The position numbers were made by a program, and so were the translations under genes. The notes below the pieces were generated by a model, which was not told where the DNA came from, did no database searches, and was given only the letters and a program-made list of their open reading frames with translations. Positions 15,708-27,672 of a stretch of 63,006 nt of DNA are shown piece after piece. The DNA lies in assembly GCF_000430625.1 (NCBI RefSeq), contig NZ_AUMJ01000037.1, positions 1 to 63,006 on the forward strand, given 5' to 3'. The stretch comes from Aneurinibacillus terranovensis DSM 18919. GTDB lineage: Bacteria; Bacillota; Bacilli; Aneurinibacillales; Aneurinibacillaceae. Every line of letters begins with the position of its first letter. The first letter of the stretch is position 1.

Positions 15708-15919
15708 CCCATTTCTTTACAATTACTTATAGTTGATAAACATGTTCACTGAAAACGACAATGATATTCAATAGAAAAAACGTTGGTAATACTAGCTTTT
15801 ATTCTATATTACTATTTTTTTGAAATTGAACCAGTGTAAAATTTGCAGTATGCACTATATCGAAATATTACATATGTTCCATTAGTTGGGGGACTGTGGA
15901 ATATTGTATCTCTATATAT

Positions 15920-15926
15920 TTCGACA
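15920..15926 (-). promoter_or_regulatory. Perfect Spo0A box in the abrB-metS region
   Basis: TGTCGAA on the minus strand (TTCGACA on the + strand), about 90 bases upstream of the metS -35. Confidence 0.45.
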
Positions 15927-15951
15927 TAATAGGTATTTTTTGTCGTGTTTT

Positions 15952-15958
15952 TTCGACA
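15952..15958 (-). promoter_or_regulatory. Second perfect Spo0A box in the abrB-metS region
   Basis: TGTCGAA on the minus strand, 32 bases from the previous one; a one-mismatch copy TGTCGTG lies between them (15941-15947). Confidence 0.45.
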
Positions 15959-16012
15959 AATGAATGGGGCTAATAGTTACTGCAATGATGATATGAAGGT
16001 CGGTGAAGGCTC

Positions 16013-16041
16013 TTGACGAACCAAGGGGGTTTTTGTATAGA
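16013..16041 (+). promoter_or_regulatory. Sigma-A promoter of metS, overlapped by a Spo0A box
   Basis: TTGACG (16013-16018), 17 bases, TATAGA (16036-16041). The -35 is part of TGACGAA (16014-16020), a perfect 0A box. Confidence 0.7.
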
Positions 16042-16047
16042 ATAAGA

Positions 16048-16350
16048 GTAGTGTGGAAAAGATAAGAAATAATTAAAGCGAGTACGCGATCATATAAGCA
16101 ATGATGGGAAGAGTATTCTGTTACGTTTCTTTAGCCAGAGAGCCGGATAAGGTGGGAACCGGTAAGAAAAAACAGGAGAAGATGGCCCCGGAGCTTTTTA
16201 CTTTCGAGCTGAAGTAGTAAGAGAGTAACGTTCCCCCTCGTTACGGGGTAAGAGCCTGCTTTTTCACAGGATACGGTGAAAAGACGGGGAATTTGGGTGG
16301 TACCACGGAGTCTTTCGTCCCAGTTGTTGGGGGAGAGGCTTTTTTTTATT
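16048..16350 (+). promoter_or_regulatory. Methionine T-box riboswitch of metS
   Basis: The leader contains the T-box core TGGGTGGTACCACGG (16294-16308), whose TGGT matches a tRNA ending ACCA. The upstream AGAGAGCCGG...GGTGGGAACCGG region (16136-16162) has the look of the distal part of stem I, and an ATG at 16182-16184 in GGAGAAGATGGCC is the candidate specifier for initiator or elongator tRNA-Met. A terminator (about 16311-16347, ending in eight T residues) competes with the antiterminator. Uncharged tRNA-Met should therefore raise metS expression. Confidence 0.92.
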
Positions 16351-16365
16351 CGTGTAATTTCATAG

Positions 16366-18375
<2,010 letters not shown>

Positions 18376-18405
18376 TCCCCACACCGTAAGGAGGAAATTA
18401 CTGAA

Positions 18406-19179
18406 GTGCTATTTGATACTCATGCTCACCTTAACGATGAAAAATTTAATGAAGATCGGCAGGATGTTATCGCCCGTGCAAGGGAGAATGGTGTTTCCCT
18501 TATCTGCAATATTGGTTACAATCGGGAAACGATTACTACTTCGCTTGAGCTTACCCGGCAGTATGATTTTATCTATACGGCTATCGGCTGGCATCCACAG
18601 GACGCAAAAACGATGACCGATGACGATTTGGCCTGGATTGAAAAATTGGCTTCAGAAGAGAAAAAAGTAGTCGCCATTGGCGAAATTGGCCTGGACTATT
18701 ACTGGGACACATCGCCGAAGGACGTGCAGCACGATGTTTTCCGCAAACAAATCCGGTTGGCAAAAAAATTAAAGCTGCCGATCATTATCCACGACCGGGA
18801 AGCGCATCAGGATATTATCAATATTTTGCGGGAAGAGGAAGCGGAAGAAGTAGGCGGCATCATGCATTGCTTTTCGGGAAGCCCGGAAATGGCCACCGAA
18901 TGCATAAATATGAATTTTTACATTTCACTTGGAGGCCCTGTTACCTTTAAAAATGCGAAGAAGCCGAAGGAGGTTGCGGAACACGTTCCACTTGACCGCT
19001 TATTAATTGAAACAGACTGCCCGTACCTAACTCCCGAACCATATCGTGGAAAAAGAAATGAGAGTGGGTATGTGCGTTATGTGGCCGAAAAAATAGCCGG
19101 GTTAAAAAATATTTCGTTCGAAAAAATAGCCGAAATCACGACAGAAAACGCAAAAAAACTGTTCCAAATACAGGTATAG
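18406..19179 (+). CDS. tatD: TatD family metal-dependent DNase
   Basis: A 257-residue TIM-barrel hydrolase (YabD in B. subtilis). Metal-ligand motifs are visible in order: DTHAHL at the N-terminus, GEIGLDYYWD, IIHDREAH, MHCFSG and ETDCPYLTP. The family shows 3'-5' exonuclease activity on DNA in other bacteria; the role here is not established. GTG start with AAGGAGGAAA upstream. It follows metS as in B. subtilis. Confidence 0.93.
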   Translation: MLFDTHAHLNDEKFNEDRQDVIARARENGVSLICNIGYNRETITTSLELTRQYDFIYTAIGWHPQDAKTMTDDDLAWIEKLASEEKKVVAIGEIGLDYYWDTSPKDVQHDVFRKQIRLAKKLKLPIIIHDREAHQDIINILREEEAEEVGGIMHCFSGSPEMATECINMNFYISLGGPVTFKNAKKPKEVAEHVPLDRLLIETDCPYLTPEPYRGKRNESGYVRYVAEKIAGLKNISFEKIAEITTENAKKLFQIQV

Positions 19180-19293
19180 AAACAAAAAATTGAATAATGA
19201 TTGTCTCCGTTAAAGCGCGGTATGAGAGTATTTTAGTTCTATATCCCTATTTATTTTTGTTGAAGTGCGTCGAATGGACTGTAAGAAACTGGT

Positions 19294-19323
19294 TTGACAA
19301 ACTTTTGGGATTTGGTCTACAAT
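19294..19323 (+). promoter_or_regulatory. Sigma-A promoter of yabE
   Basis: TTGACA (19294-19299), 18 bases, TACAAT (19318-19323), 27 bases before the start codon. Confidence 0.75.
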
Positions 19324-19349
19324 GGCTCTCGACCGTTAAGGAGGCAGAT

Positions 19350-20315
19350 ATGAGTTTTAAACAAAAGTTTATTCAGTTGCAAAATTTGAGATATCGAAAG
19401 ACGATTCTCTGTACAGCTGGAGCGATGATTGTTGCCGTTAGCCTAGGGTTATTATTACATTCAGCTCAGAAAAAAAGCATACAATTCATCCAAATTGAAG
19501 AGGAGACACAAAAGCAGCCGGTTACGCTAAACATTGCCGGGAAGAAGTATATCGTGTATACACAGGGGCGTACCGTCGGTGATGTTTTGCAGGAGCAAAA
19601 CATTCACGTAAACCCGTTAGATCAAGTGAATCCAGCGCTTAATCAGCCGGTAAGCGGCAACCAGACGATCACACTTACCCGCGTCACCAAACGAATGGAA
19701 AGTCAATTGAAAACAGTAGCCTTCAATACACAAAAAAAAGCAGAACACACTATGATGGAAGGACAGACCAAGGTTGTTCAGAAAGGACAGCCGGGCAAAG
19801 TTCTTGAAGGGTATGAAGTTGTTTATACGAATGGGAAACCTACTGGAAAGAAGCTGATAACTTCCAAAGTAATTCAGCCGGAGAAAGATCAGGTTGTGGC
19901 GATTGGAACTTCCCGTATGGTTGCGCTATCACGCGGTGAAGAATCCAGCCGACGCGCGATGATGACAGATGGCACAGGCAACGCCGATTTTACCCCGCGG
20001 AAAGTGCTGCACGTGACCATGACCGCCTATTCCTCTGACCCGGCTTCGAATGGAACAACAGCGAATGACCCGGCTCGTATGATTACGAAATCGGGAACTA
20101 CTCTGAAGGAAGGAAGAACCATTGCCGTAGATCCTGATGTCGTACCGTTAGGATGGTGGGTTTATATTGAAGGGTACGGTTTTCGCAGGGCTGAAGATAC
20201 CGGCGGTGCTATTAAAGGCAACCGCGTTGATTTATACTTTACGTCAGAAGAGGATGCCAGAAACTTTGGAATTCGAGAGAAAAAACTGTATGTGATCGGT
20301 CCGCATAAACCATAA
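19350..20315 (+). CDS. yabE: YabE: G5 and 3D domain cell-wall protein
   Basis: A 321-residue exported or membrane-anchored protein. A hydrophobic segment (residues about 17-38) follows a basic N-terminus; then come a DUF348-like repeat (about 55-95), a G5 domain (about 108-185) and a C-terminal 3D domain (about 225-318) with MTAYSSDP and the aspartates of EDTGGAIKGNRVDLYF. The 3D domain is shared with lytic transglycosylase-like cell-wall enzymes (Rpf/Sps type). The ATG at 19350 has AAGGAGG 5 bases upstream; the open frame further left crosses the promoter. A terminator follows. Confidence 0.93.
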   Translation: MSFKQKFIQLQNLRYRKTILCTAGAMIVAVSLGLLLHSAQKKSIQFIQIEEETQKQPVTLNIAGKKYIVYTQGRTVGDVLQEQNIHVNPLDQVNPALNQPVSGNQTITLTRVTKRMESQLKTVAFNTQKKAEHTMMEGQTKVVQKGQPGKVLEGYEVVYTNGKPTGKKLITSKVIQPEKDQVVAIGTSRMVALSRGEESSRRAMMTDGTGNADFTPRKVLHVTMTAYSSDPASNGTTANDPARMITKSGTTLKEGRTIAVDPDVVPLGWWVYIEGYGFRRAEDTGGAIKGNRVDLYFTSEEDARNFGIREKKLYVIGPHKP

Positions 20316-20330
20316 TAATGATATGATGAT

Positions 20331-20360
20331 GCAGGGGAGTCAAGCTTCCCTGTGTTTTTT
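20331..20360 (+). terminator. Terminator of yabE
   Basis: CAGGGGAG, loop TCAAG, CTTCCCTG (one G-U pair), then TGTTTTTT. Confidence 0.8.
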
Positions 20361-20380
20361 GTTTTAAAGGGAGAGGTCTT

Positions 20381-21797
<1,417 letters not shown>

Positions 21798-21807
21798 GGA
21801 TTTCAGA

Positions 21808-21834
21808 ACCCTTTTCACGGGCGGGCATATACTG
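21808..21834 (+). promoter_or_regulatory. Sigma-K-like promoter of yabG
   Basis: AC (21808-21809), 16 bases, CATATACTG (21826-21834) fits AC / CATAnnnTA with one mismatch in the last position. yabG is sigma-K dependent in B. subtilis. The leader would be only about 16 bases. Confidence 0.5.
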
Positions 21835-21856
21835 ACACCATGAGGAGGGGTTTTTC

Positions 21857-22750
21857 ATGGCGCTTTCGGATTTCCAGATTGGCGATATTGTTGCCCGTAA
21901 ATCGTACGGCCAGGATATTCTGTTTCAGATTATCGACTTTAATCGGGAGGATGGAACCGTATTTCTTCTCGGTCTCGAATATCGGTTGCTGGCTGATGCG
22001 CCTTATGACGATTTAGTCAAACTTAACCCCAAAGATGTGGAAGAACGCACGAAGGTAAACCAGCAGCGGGCGCAAGAGACCCTGCGTTTAATCGCCCAGG
22101 AGCGCCGTTTAATGCGGGAGAGTCACGAATGGCGGCTTGTTGTTCATACGGAGGATAACGAAGGGGGCACATTTGACTGGCCCGGTAAGGTTCTTCATAT
22201 TGACGGCGATGCTAACTACCTAAAGAAATGCCTGACCGTTTACCGGGAACTAAAGATTCCTGTAGACGGATATTATATAAGAGAAAAAGAAATGCCCGAG
22301 AAAATACAGGGTCTGCTCCAGCGGCACCGGCCCAATATTCTTGTGATTACGGGGCATGACTCCCTGCAGCCCAAACGAGGTCCCTGCGATGATTTAAGTG
22401 GCTACCGCAACTCGAAGCACTTTGTGCAGGCGGTGGAAAGAGCGAGGGATTATGAGCCCGGAAAAGACAATTTGGTGATATTTGCTGGTGCCTGCCAGTC
22501 TTATTTTGAGGCTTTAATTGATGCGGGTGCTAATTTTGCCAGTTCGCCTAAGCGAATCAATATTCATACCCTTGATCCAGTATACATAGCAGAGAAAGTA
22601 GCGTATACGTCCATACGCCAGTCGGTGAATATGTTTGAAATGATAAAAAATACAATTACAGGCTTGGATGGGGTTGGTGGCCTGGAAACAAAAGGTTCTT
22701 TTCGCTTCGGTGTTCCACGGCATATGGAACAAAAAACGAGCAGTTTATAG
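21857..22750 (+). CDS. yabG: Sporulation-specific protease YabG
   Basis: A coat-associated peptidase that trims spore coat proteins in the mother cell. The 297-residue protein has the family's SH3-like N-terminus (FQIGDIVARKSYGQDILF), then ITGHDSLQPK and ACQSYFEALIDAGANFASSPKR, which hold the probable catalytic His and Cys. GAGGAGGGG is 6 bases before the ATG. A terminator overlaps the stop codon, so the gene is monocistronic. Confidence 0.94.
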   Translation: MALSDFQIGDIVARKSYGQDILFQIIDFNREDGTVFLLGLEYRLLADAPYDDLVKLNPKDVEERTKVNQQRAQETLRLIAQERRLMRESHEWRLVVHTEDNEGGTFDWPGKVLHIDGDANYLKKCLTVYRELKIPVDGYYIREKEMPEKIQGLLQRHRPNILVITGHDSLQPKRGPCDDLSGYRNSKHFVQAVERARDYEPGKDNLVIFAGACQSYFEALIDAGANFASSPKRINIHTLDPVYIAEKVAYTSIRQSVNMFEMIKNTITGLDGVGGLETKGSFRFGVPRHMEQKTSSL

Positions 22751-22763
22751 CTGCTCGTTTTTT
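22736..22763 (+). terminator. Terminator of yabG
   Basis: ACGAGCAG, a 7-base loop holding the stop codon, CTGCTCGT, then TTTTT. Confidence 0.85.
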
Positions 22764-22788
22764 GTTGAATTTTGACCATAAAAATTCA

Positions 22789-22818
22789 TTGACAATTTAC
22801 TTATTCGATTGCTATAAT
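22789..22818 (+). promoter_or_regulatory. veg promoter P1 (sigma-A)
   Basis: TTGACA (22789-22794), 18 bases, TATAAT (22813-22818): both hexamers are consensus. Confidence 0.8.
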
Positions 22819-22829
22819 TTTTGTTTTGT

Positions 22830-22858
22830 TTGACATAATAACGTAGGAGTGTTATACT
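22830..22858 (+). promoter_or_regulatory. veg promoter P2 (sigma-A)
   Basis: TTGACA (22830-22835), 17 bases, TATACT (22853-22858). It overlaps the probable start region of P1 transcripts, so the two are tandem. Confidence 0.75.
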
Positions 22859-22879
22859 TTTTGTAGTGAGGTGGTCTGA

Positions 22880-23152
22880 TTGGCGAGAAGTACGTTATTG
22901 GAAATCAAACGTAGTTTGGATAGCCATCTTGGCGAACGAATTTTACTTCGTGCGAACGGTGGCCGTCGCAAGACCGTAGAAAGAGCGGGTGTTCTCGAAG
23001 AGACGTACCCGTCTGTGTTTATTGTTAAACTTGATGAGGACAAGCATTCTTTTGAGCGCGTGTCCTATAGCTATGCGGATATTTTAACGGAAACAGTGGA
23101 ACTCACCATTTGTCGCAATGATGAACAAATCCGCATTCCTATAGAACAGTAG
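22880..23152 (+). CDS. veg: Veg protein
   Basis: A 90-residue protein ([20 protein letters not shown]...) that matches Veg, an abundant small protein which in B. subtilis stimulates biofilm formation. It has an SH3-like small beta fold in the family. The start is TTG with GAGGTGG (22867-22873) upstream. Two near-consensus promoters and a strong terminator fit a highly expressed single gene. Confidence 0.93.
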   Translation: MARSTLLEIKRSLDSHLGERILLRANGGRRKTVERAGVLEETYPSVFIVKLDEDKHSFERVSYSYADILTETVELTICRNDEQIRIPIEQ

Positions 23153-23180
23153 GATATATTATCCTGCTGTTTTTATTTTT
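23146..23180 (+). terminator. Terminator of veg
   Basis: ACAGTAGGAT and ATCCTGCTGT pair with one G-U; TTTTATTTTTT follows. The stem begins at the stop codon. Confidence 0.85.
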
Positions 23181-23226
23181 TACAGTGAGATACTAAGTAA
23201 ACCGGGGAAAAAGGGAGGATGCATCC

Positions 23227-23409
23227 ATGGGTCGAAGAAGAAGCATCATGTCTGAACAGTTTAAAATGGAACTTGCGAAAGATTTGGGTTTCTACGATAC
23301 CGTCCAGCGGGAAGGATGGGGTGGCATCACCACGCGCGACGCCGGAAATCTGGTGAAGCGGGCCATTCAACTGGCGGAGGAAGCTTTGGCCAAGCAATAC
23401 TCAGAATAA
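23227..23409 (+). CDS. sspF: Small acid-soluble spore protein SspF
   Basis: A 60-residue alpha/beta-type SASP that coats spore [22 protein letters not shown] and [15 protein letters not shown] are the conserved parts of SspF. AAGGGAGGA precedes the ATG. The sigma-G promoter is not clear: GATACTAA (23189-23196) resembles a -10 but no good -35 is present. Confidence 0.94.
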   Translation: MGRRRSIMSEQFKMELAKDLGFYDTVQREGWGGITTRDAGNLVKRAIQLAEEALAKQYSE

Positions 23410-23429
23410 ACGCATTTCCCCGGACAAAA

Positions 23430-23454
23430 GACCAGGAGATTCTCCTGGTCTTAT
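23430..23454. terminator. Terminator of sspF
   Basis: GACCAGG and CCTGGTC form a perfect stem around AGATTCT, with TTATT after it and AAAA before it; weak T-run. Confidence 0.65.
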
Positions 23455-23459
23455 TCGCG

Positions 23460-23488
23460 TTGTGTTGCTTTACAGTTAATGCTAAAAT
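23460..23488 (+). promoter_or_regulatory. Possible promoter of ispE
   Basis: TTGTGT (23460-23465), 17 bases, TAAAAT (23483-23488), 36 bases before the start codon. Confidence 0.45.
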
Positions 23489-23524
23489 GGTCAAAGCGAT
23501 GTTTAGTAAAGGAGTAAAAGGCAA

Positions 23525-24415
23525 GTGACTGAAAAGCGGATGACCGATGTGCGTTTGATGGTGAAGGCCCCGGCTAAAATCAATTTAACTCTTGATGTAC
23601 TGTACAAAAGGCCTGACGGCTACCATGAAATTGAAATGGTCATGACTACCATTGATTTGGCGGACAGATTAACGATTGAACCGCGTAGAGAAAATAAAAT
23701 AACCTTGGACTGTTCCGCTTGCTACCTGCCGCTGGATGAGCGAAACCATGTGTACCAGGCGGCGAAGCTCGTAAAGGAGCGGTTTCACGTTGACGAAGGT
23801 GTGCATATTTATATCGATAAACAAATTCCAATTGCCGCGGGGTTAGCCGGGGGCAGCAGTGATGCTGCCGCTGCGATTCGCGGCTTAAATAAGCTGTGGG
23901 ACTTGAACATGAGCGTGGAGGAAATGGCGGAGCTCGGTTCCCATATTGGCTCTGACGTTTCCTTCTGTGTATATGGGGGAACTGCGGTTGCCCGCGGGAG
24001 AGGGGAGAGAATTGAACGCCTTCCATCACCTCCTTCCTGCTGGGTAATTCTTGCTAAACCTCCGATTGGTGTCTCTACTGCTGAGGTATACGGAGCCCTG
24101 CGGATGGACCGGCTCACCGAGAGAGGGAAATCACAGCAAATGATCGAAGCGATTTGGCACCGGGACTTTCCCGGGATTTGCCGTTCGCTCGGCAACCATT
24201 TAGAGTCCGTTACTCTGGTGAAATATCCGGACGTGTGTGTAATAAAAGACAGAATGAGCCGTTTTGGCGCAGATGGTGTGCTCATGTCGGGAAGCGGTCC
24301 TACAGTGTTTGCCTTAACGGATAAGGAATCGAGAGTCAACCGAATCTATAACGGGTTACGGGGTTTCTGTAAAGAAGTGTATGTGGTTCGCCTGGCGGGG
24401 GAAAATCAATGGTGA
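23525..24415 (+). CDS. ispE: 4-diphosphocytidyl-2-C-methyl-D-erythritol kinase
   Basis: GHMP-family kinase of the methylerythritol phosphate pathway to isoprenoids. The 296-residue protein has [13 protein letters not shown], the ATP loop [15 protein letters not shown] (about residues 101-115), and [11 protein letters not shown]. The start is GTG with AAAGGAG at 10 bases; the ATG six codons on is an alternative. It is followed by purR with its own promoter. Confidence 0.94.
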   Translation: MTEKRMTDVRLMVKAPAKINLTLDVLYKRPDGYHEIEMVMTTIDLADRLTIEPRRENKITLDCSACYLPLDERNHVYQAAKLVKERFHVDEGVHIYIDKQIPIAAGLAGGSSDAAAAIRGLNKLWDLNMSVEEMAELGSHIGSDVSFCVYGGTAVARGRGERIERLPSPPSCWVILAKPPIGVSTAEVYGALRMDRLTERGKSQQMIEAIWHRDFPGICRSLGNHLESVTLVKYPDVCVIKDRMSRFGADGVLMSGSGPTVFALTDKESRVNRIYNGLRGFCKEVYVVRLAGENQW

Positions 24416-24419
24416 GCTC

Positions 24420-24449
24420 TTGCACAAATCCGTACATAAATGGTATATT
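24420..24449 (+). promoter_or_regulatory. Sigma-A promoter of purR
   Basis: TTGCAC (24420-24425), 18 bases, TATATT (24444-24449). I could not see a clear PurBox next to it. Confidence 0.6.
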
Positions 24450-24485
24450 CACTTCATAATATTCGCCTTTTACGGAGGAACGTAC

Positions 24486-25307
24486 ATGAAAAAATTACGG
24501 AGGAGTGCTCGTCTGGTTGATATGACGCAGCACCTGCTAGCTCGACCACATAAGCTGATCCCTTTAACGTTTTTTGCCGAACAATACGGCTCTGCCAAAT
24601 CTTCAATCAGTGAAGATTTATCGATTATTAAAGAATTATTTGAAACCGAAGGAGTCGGTTTGCTGAAAACAGTAGCCGGGGCAGCGGGCGGGGTGAAATA
24701 CATTCCTAAGGTTAGCCGGGATGAAGCGGTTTTGATTATGAAAGAGCAGTGTCAGACATTAGAAAGCCCCGGCCGTCTGCTGCCCGGCGGCTACCTGTAC
24801 ATGGCCGACCTGCTCGGCAATCCGGAGGAATTAAGCCGAATCGGGAAAATTTTTGCTTCTATTTTTGCCGATTCGGGTGCGGAATTAGTGATGACAGTGG
24901 AGTCCAAAGGAATTCCGCTGGCATATGCTACCGCTCAATACCTTAACATTCCCGTTGTCATTGTTCGCAGGTACAGCAAGGTGACAGATGGTTCCGTGGT
25001 CAGCATCAATTATGTGTCCGGTTCGAGCAAGCGGATTCAGACAATGTCCCTCGCCCGGCGCAGTATGCCTGAGCTATCAAAGGTGCTTATTATTGATGAC
25101 TTTATGAAAGCGGGCGGCACTGTTCGCGGTATGATGGATTTGCTGGAGGAATTCAAAACAGAAGTTGTCGGCGTAGGTGTTCTCATGGAAACGGCGAATG
25201 TGGAAGAACGGCTTGTCGATGAATACATTTCTCTGCTAAGCATGACGGAAGTGGATATACGCGATAAAGAAATTCGGCTCGAATTAGGAAATTATTTTTT
25301 CAAATAA
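24486..25307 (+). CDS. purR: Purine operon repressor PurR
   Basis: PRPP-responsive repressor of purine genes. The 273-residue protein has an N-terminal winged helix (about 1-75) and a phosphoribosyltransferase-like domain with the PRPP loop [18 protein letters not shown] (24475-24479) precedes the ATG at 24486; the frame is open further left into ispE but without support. The pair purR-ridA is conserved in Bacillales. Confidence 0.95.
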   Translation: MKKLRRSARLVDMTQHLLARPHKLIPLTFFAEQYGSAKSSISEDLSIIKELFETEGVGLLKTVAGAAGGVKYIPKVSRDEAVLIMKEQCQTLESPGRLLPGGYLYMADLLGNPEELSRIGKIFASIFADSGAELVMTVESKGIPLAYATAQYLNIPVVIVRRYSKVTDGSVVSINYVSGSSKRIQTMSLARRSMPELSKVLIIDDFMKAGGTVRGMMDLLEEFKTEVVGVGVLMETANVEERLVDEYISLLSMTEVDIRDKEIRLELGNYFFK

Positions 25308-25329
25308 GTTGATACGGAGGGATACATAT

Positions 25330-25701
25330 ATGAACGCTATTTCAACAAATCAGGCACCGGCTGCAATAGGCCCTTATTCACAAGCCATTAGGATGGGGAA
25401 TTTTCTTTTTACGTCCGGCCAGATTCCGTTGACTCCGGAGGGAGAATTAATTACCGGTGACATTCAGGCGGCTACCCACCAGGTGTTTGCCAATTTAAAG
25501 GCAGTTTTGGCAGCAGCGGGCGCAACGCTTGAAAATGTGGTGAAAACCACGGTGTTCGTCAAAGATATCAATGATTTTACAATTGTTAATGAAATATATG
25601 GAAGTTACTTTGGAGACCATCGTCCGGCTCGCTCCCTTGTCGAAGTTTCTCGCCTGCCAAAAGATGCGGATCTTGAGATTGAATTAATCGCATTTATATA
25701 G
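25330..25701 (+). CDS. ridA: RidA family 2-iminopropanoate deaminase
   Basis: A 123-residue YabJ/RidA protein that hydrolyses reactive enamine/imine intermediates of PLP enzymes; in B. subtilis it is linked to purine regulation. [26 protein letters not shown] and the arginine of [15 protein letters not shown] are visible. GGAGGGA precedes the ATG at 25330. It lies 22 bases after purR. Confidence 0.95.
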   Translation: MNAISTNQAPAAIGPYSQAIRMGNFLFTSGQIPLTPEGELITGDIQAATHQVFANLKAVLAAAGATLENVVKTTVFVKDINDFTIVNEIYGSYFGDHRPARSLVEVSRLPKDADLEIELIAFI

Positions 25702-25768
25702 TGTAAAACTGGTCAGAAAAACACCCGAACCACGGTTATTATCATGTAGGTGATAAAAAGTATATAAA

Positions 25769-25812
25769 ATTCAAAAAAAGATCTAGTTTTTTTTTTGAAT
25801 TAGGAGGAATTC
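25769..25812 (+). repeat. AT-rich hairpins in the spoVG leader
   Basis: ATTCAAAAAAA (25769-25779) pairs with TTTTTTTGAAT (25790-25800); overlapping it, GAATT (25797-25801) pairs with AATTC (25808-25812) and encloses AGGAGG. A sigma-H promoter, expected for spoVG, is not clear; GAATTA here could be its -10 but no AGGA -35 lies at the right distance. Confidence 0.5.
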
Positions 25813-25874
25813 ACTAGCCTTTGGAGAAAACAGTTATCAAGCTTCAGATAATTGGTAAAAGGTGGTGAGCAGAC

Positions 25875-26165
25875 ATGGAAGTGACCGACGTGAGACTCCG
25901 CCGAGTGAACACGGATGGACGCATGAAAGCGATTTGTTCCATTACGATTGATAATGAGTTTGTCGTCCATGACATTCGAGTTATTGATGGAAATAACGGT
26001 ATGTTTGTCGCAATGCCAAGCAAACGTACACCTGAGGGAGAATTCCGCGATATCGCACATCCCATCTCTTCGTCTACTCGCGAAAAAATTCAGGCGGCTG
26101 TTCTTGCCGAATTTGAACGTGCGGGGGAGTCGTCAGAGGAAGAATTGGTGGAAGAAGGAGCTTAG
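25875..26165 (+). CDS. spoVG: SpoVG RNA-binding regulator
   Basis: A 96-residue site-specific RNA-binding protein required for spore cortex formation and affecting septation. The family signature [11 protein letters not shown], then [24 protein letters not shown], is complete, with an acidic C-terminal tail. GGTGGTGAG precedes the ATG. It has its own terminator before glmU. Confidence 0.96.
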   Translation: MEVTDVRLRRVNTDGRMKAICSITIDNEFVVHDIRVIDGNNGMFVAMPSKRTPEGEFRDIAHPISSSTREKIQAAVLAEFERAGESSEEELVEEGA

Positions 26166-26181
26166 AATCAGTTGTGTAAGG

Positions 26182-26210
26182 GGGGCCTGCTGTTAGGAGG
26201 CCTCTTTTTC
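26182..26210 (+). terminator. Terminator of spoVG
   Basis: GGGGCCT, a 9-base loop, AGGCCTC (one G-U), then TTTTTC. Confidence 0.8.
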
Positions 26211-26283
26211 TTTTTACGTGTCTTGAAATCAGGCATTAATTAAGATATAGTCAGTGTGGAACTTATCAAAAATGGAGGTTACC

Positions 26284-27648
26284 ATGTCTGAAAAATTTGC
26301 GGTTGTCCTGGCTGCCGGTCAGGGCACCCGAATGAAATCCAAATTATATAAAGTTTTACATCCGGTGTGTGGGAAACCGATGGTCCAGCATGTTGTGGAC
26401 AATCTGGCTGAACTGCAGATGGACCGCATCGTCGTTATCGTAGGCCATGGGGCCGATAAAATTAAACAACAGCTTGGGGATGCAATCGAATATGCAATGC
26501 AAGAACAGCAACGGGGAACGGCTCATGCTGTTATGCAAGCGGATTCGATACTGAGTGGAAAACCTGGAACGACGCTTGTTGTCTCCGGTGATGAGCCGCT
26601 CATTAGCTCTGGAACGCTTGCTGCCCTCATCCAAGCGCATACTGATAATAAAGCGGCCGCCACGATTTTAACCAGAGTGATGGATGATCCCACAGGCTAT
26701 GGGCGCATTATTCGCGAAGCAAACGGCAGGGTCGCCCGAATTGTGGAACAAAAGGACGCTTCAGAGCAAGAACGGCTTGTTCGTGAGATCAATACGGGCA
26801 CGTATTGTTTTGATAATGAAAAATTATTTGCTGTCCTGAAGCAAATTGATAACAACAATGCACAGGGAGAATATTATTTACCTGATGCCATTGAAATTCT
26901 CGCCAAACAGGGCGAACGGATTGAAACATCGGTTACAGACGAACAAACCGTAGGCGTGAATGATCGGGTTGCTCTGGCCAAAGCGGAAGCCCTGATGCGA
27001 AACCGTATTCTTGAATACCACATGCGTGAAGGGGTAACCGTCATCGACCCGTCAAATACGTATATCGAGACCGGCGTAACGATTGGCAGAGATACTGTTG
27101 TTTATCCGGGTACCATCATTGGGGCAGGTACGACGATAGGGGAAGATTGCATCATCGGACCGCATGCGCAGGTAACGAATTGTGTAATTGGAGACGGGGT
27201 GGAGATCAAGCACTCCGTCCTAATGGACAGCCGCGTCGATAATCGAACTACCGTAGGTCCCTTTGCTTATATACGTCCAAATTCACATCTTGGCGAAGGG
27301 GTAAAGATAGGGGATTTTGTAGAAATCAAAAATACCAAGCTGGGCAAAGGAACTAAAGTTTCCCATCTGACGTATCTTGGGGATGCCGAGATTGGGCAAG
27401 ATGTGAATGTGGGATGCGGCACCGTTACGGTTAACTATGACGGGGTTCATAAACATAAGACAATTGTTAAGGACCATTCCTTTATAGGATGCAATGCAAA
27501 TTTAGTCGCTCCGGTAACCGTTGGGGAAGGGGCGTACATTGCTGCCGGCTCTACGATTACCGAGAATGTGCCGGATAAGGCGCTTGCGATTGCGCGTGAA
27601 CGCCAGACAAATAAAGAAGACTATGCGGCAAAAATCATAAAGAAATAA
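26284..27648 (+). CDS. glmU: Bifunctional GlmU: UDP-GlcNAc synthesis
   Basis: Acetylates glucosamine-1-phosphate and uridylates it to UDP-GlcNAc, the precursor of peptidoglycan and teichoic acids. The 454-residue protein has the N-terminal pyrophosphorylase motif LAAGQGTRMKS and, from about residue 250, a left-handed beta-helix of hexapeptide repeats with the acetyltransferase site. TGGAGGT precedes ATG at 26284; an in-frame ATG at 26254 lacks a site. prs follows 24 bases on. Confidence 0.96.
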   Translation: MSEKFAVVLAAGQGTRMKSKLYKVLHPVCGKPMVQHVVDNLAELQMDRIVVIVGHGADKIKQQLGDAIEYAMQEQQRGTAHAVMQADSILSGKPGTTLVVSGDEPLISSGTLAALIQAHTDNKAAATILTRVMDDPTGYGRIIREANGRVARIVEQKDASEQERLVREINTGTYCFDNEKLFAVLKQIDNNNAQGEYYLPDAIEILAKQGERIETSVTDEQTVGVNDRVALAKAEALMRNRILEYHMREGVTVIDPSNTYIETGVTIGRDTVVYPGTIIGAGTTIGEDCIIGPHAQVTNCVIGDGVEIKHSVLMDSRVDNRTTVGPFAYIRPNSHLGEGVKIGDFVEIKNTKLGKGTKVSHLTYLGDAEIGQDVNVGCGTVTVNYDGVHKHKTIVKDHSFIGCNANLVAPVTVGEGAYIAAGSTITENVPDKALAIARERQTNKEDYAAKIIKK

Positions 27649-27672
27649 TAAGTGTGGAGGTCATAGAGTAGC

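Noticed and set aside
23165-23195. Sigma-G promoter of sspF
   Set aside because: GATACTA fits a -10, but no TGAATA-like -35 is found at 17-18 bases, so it was not listed as a feature.
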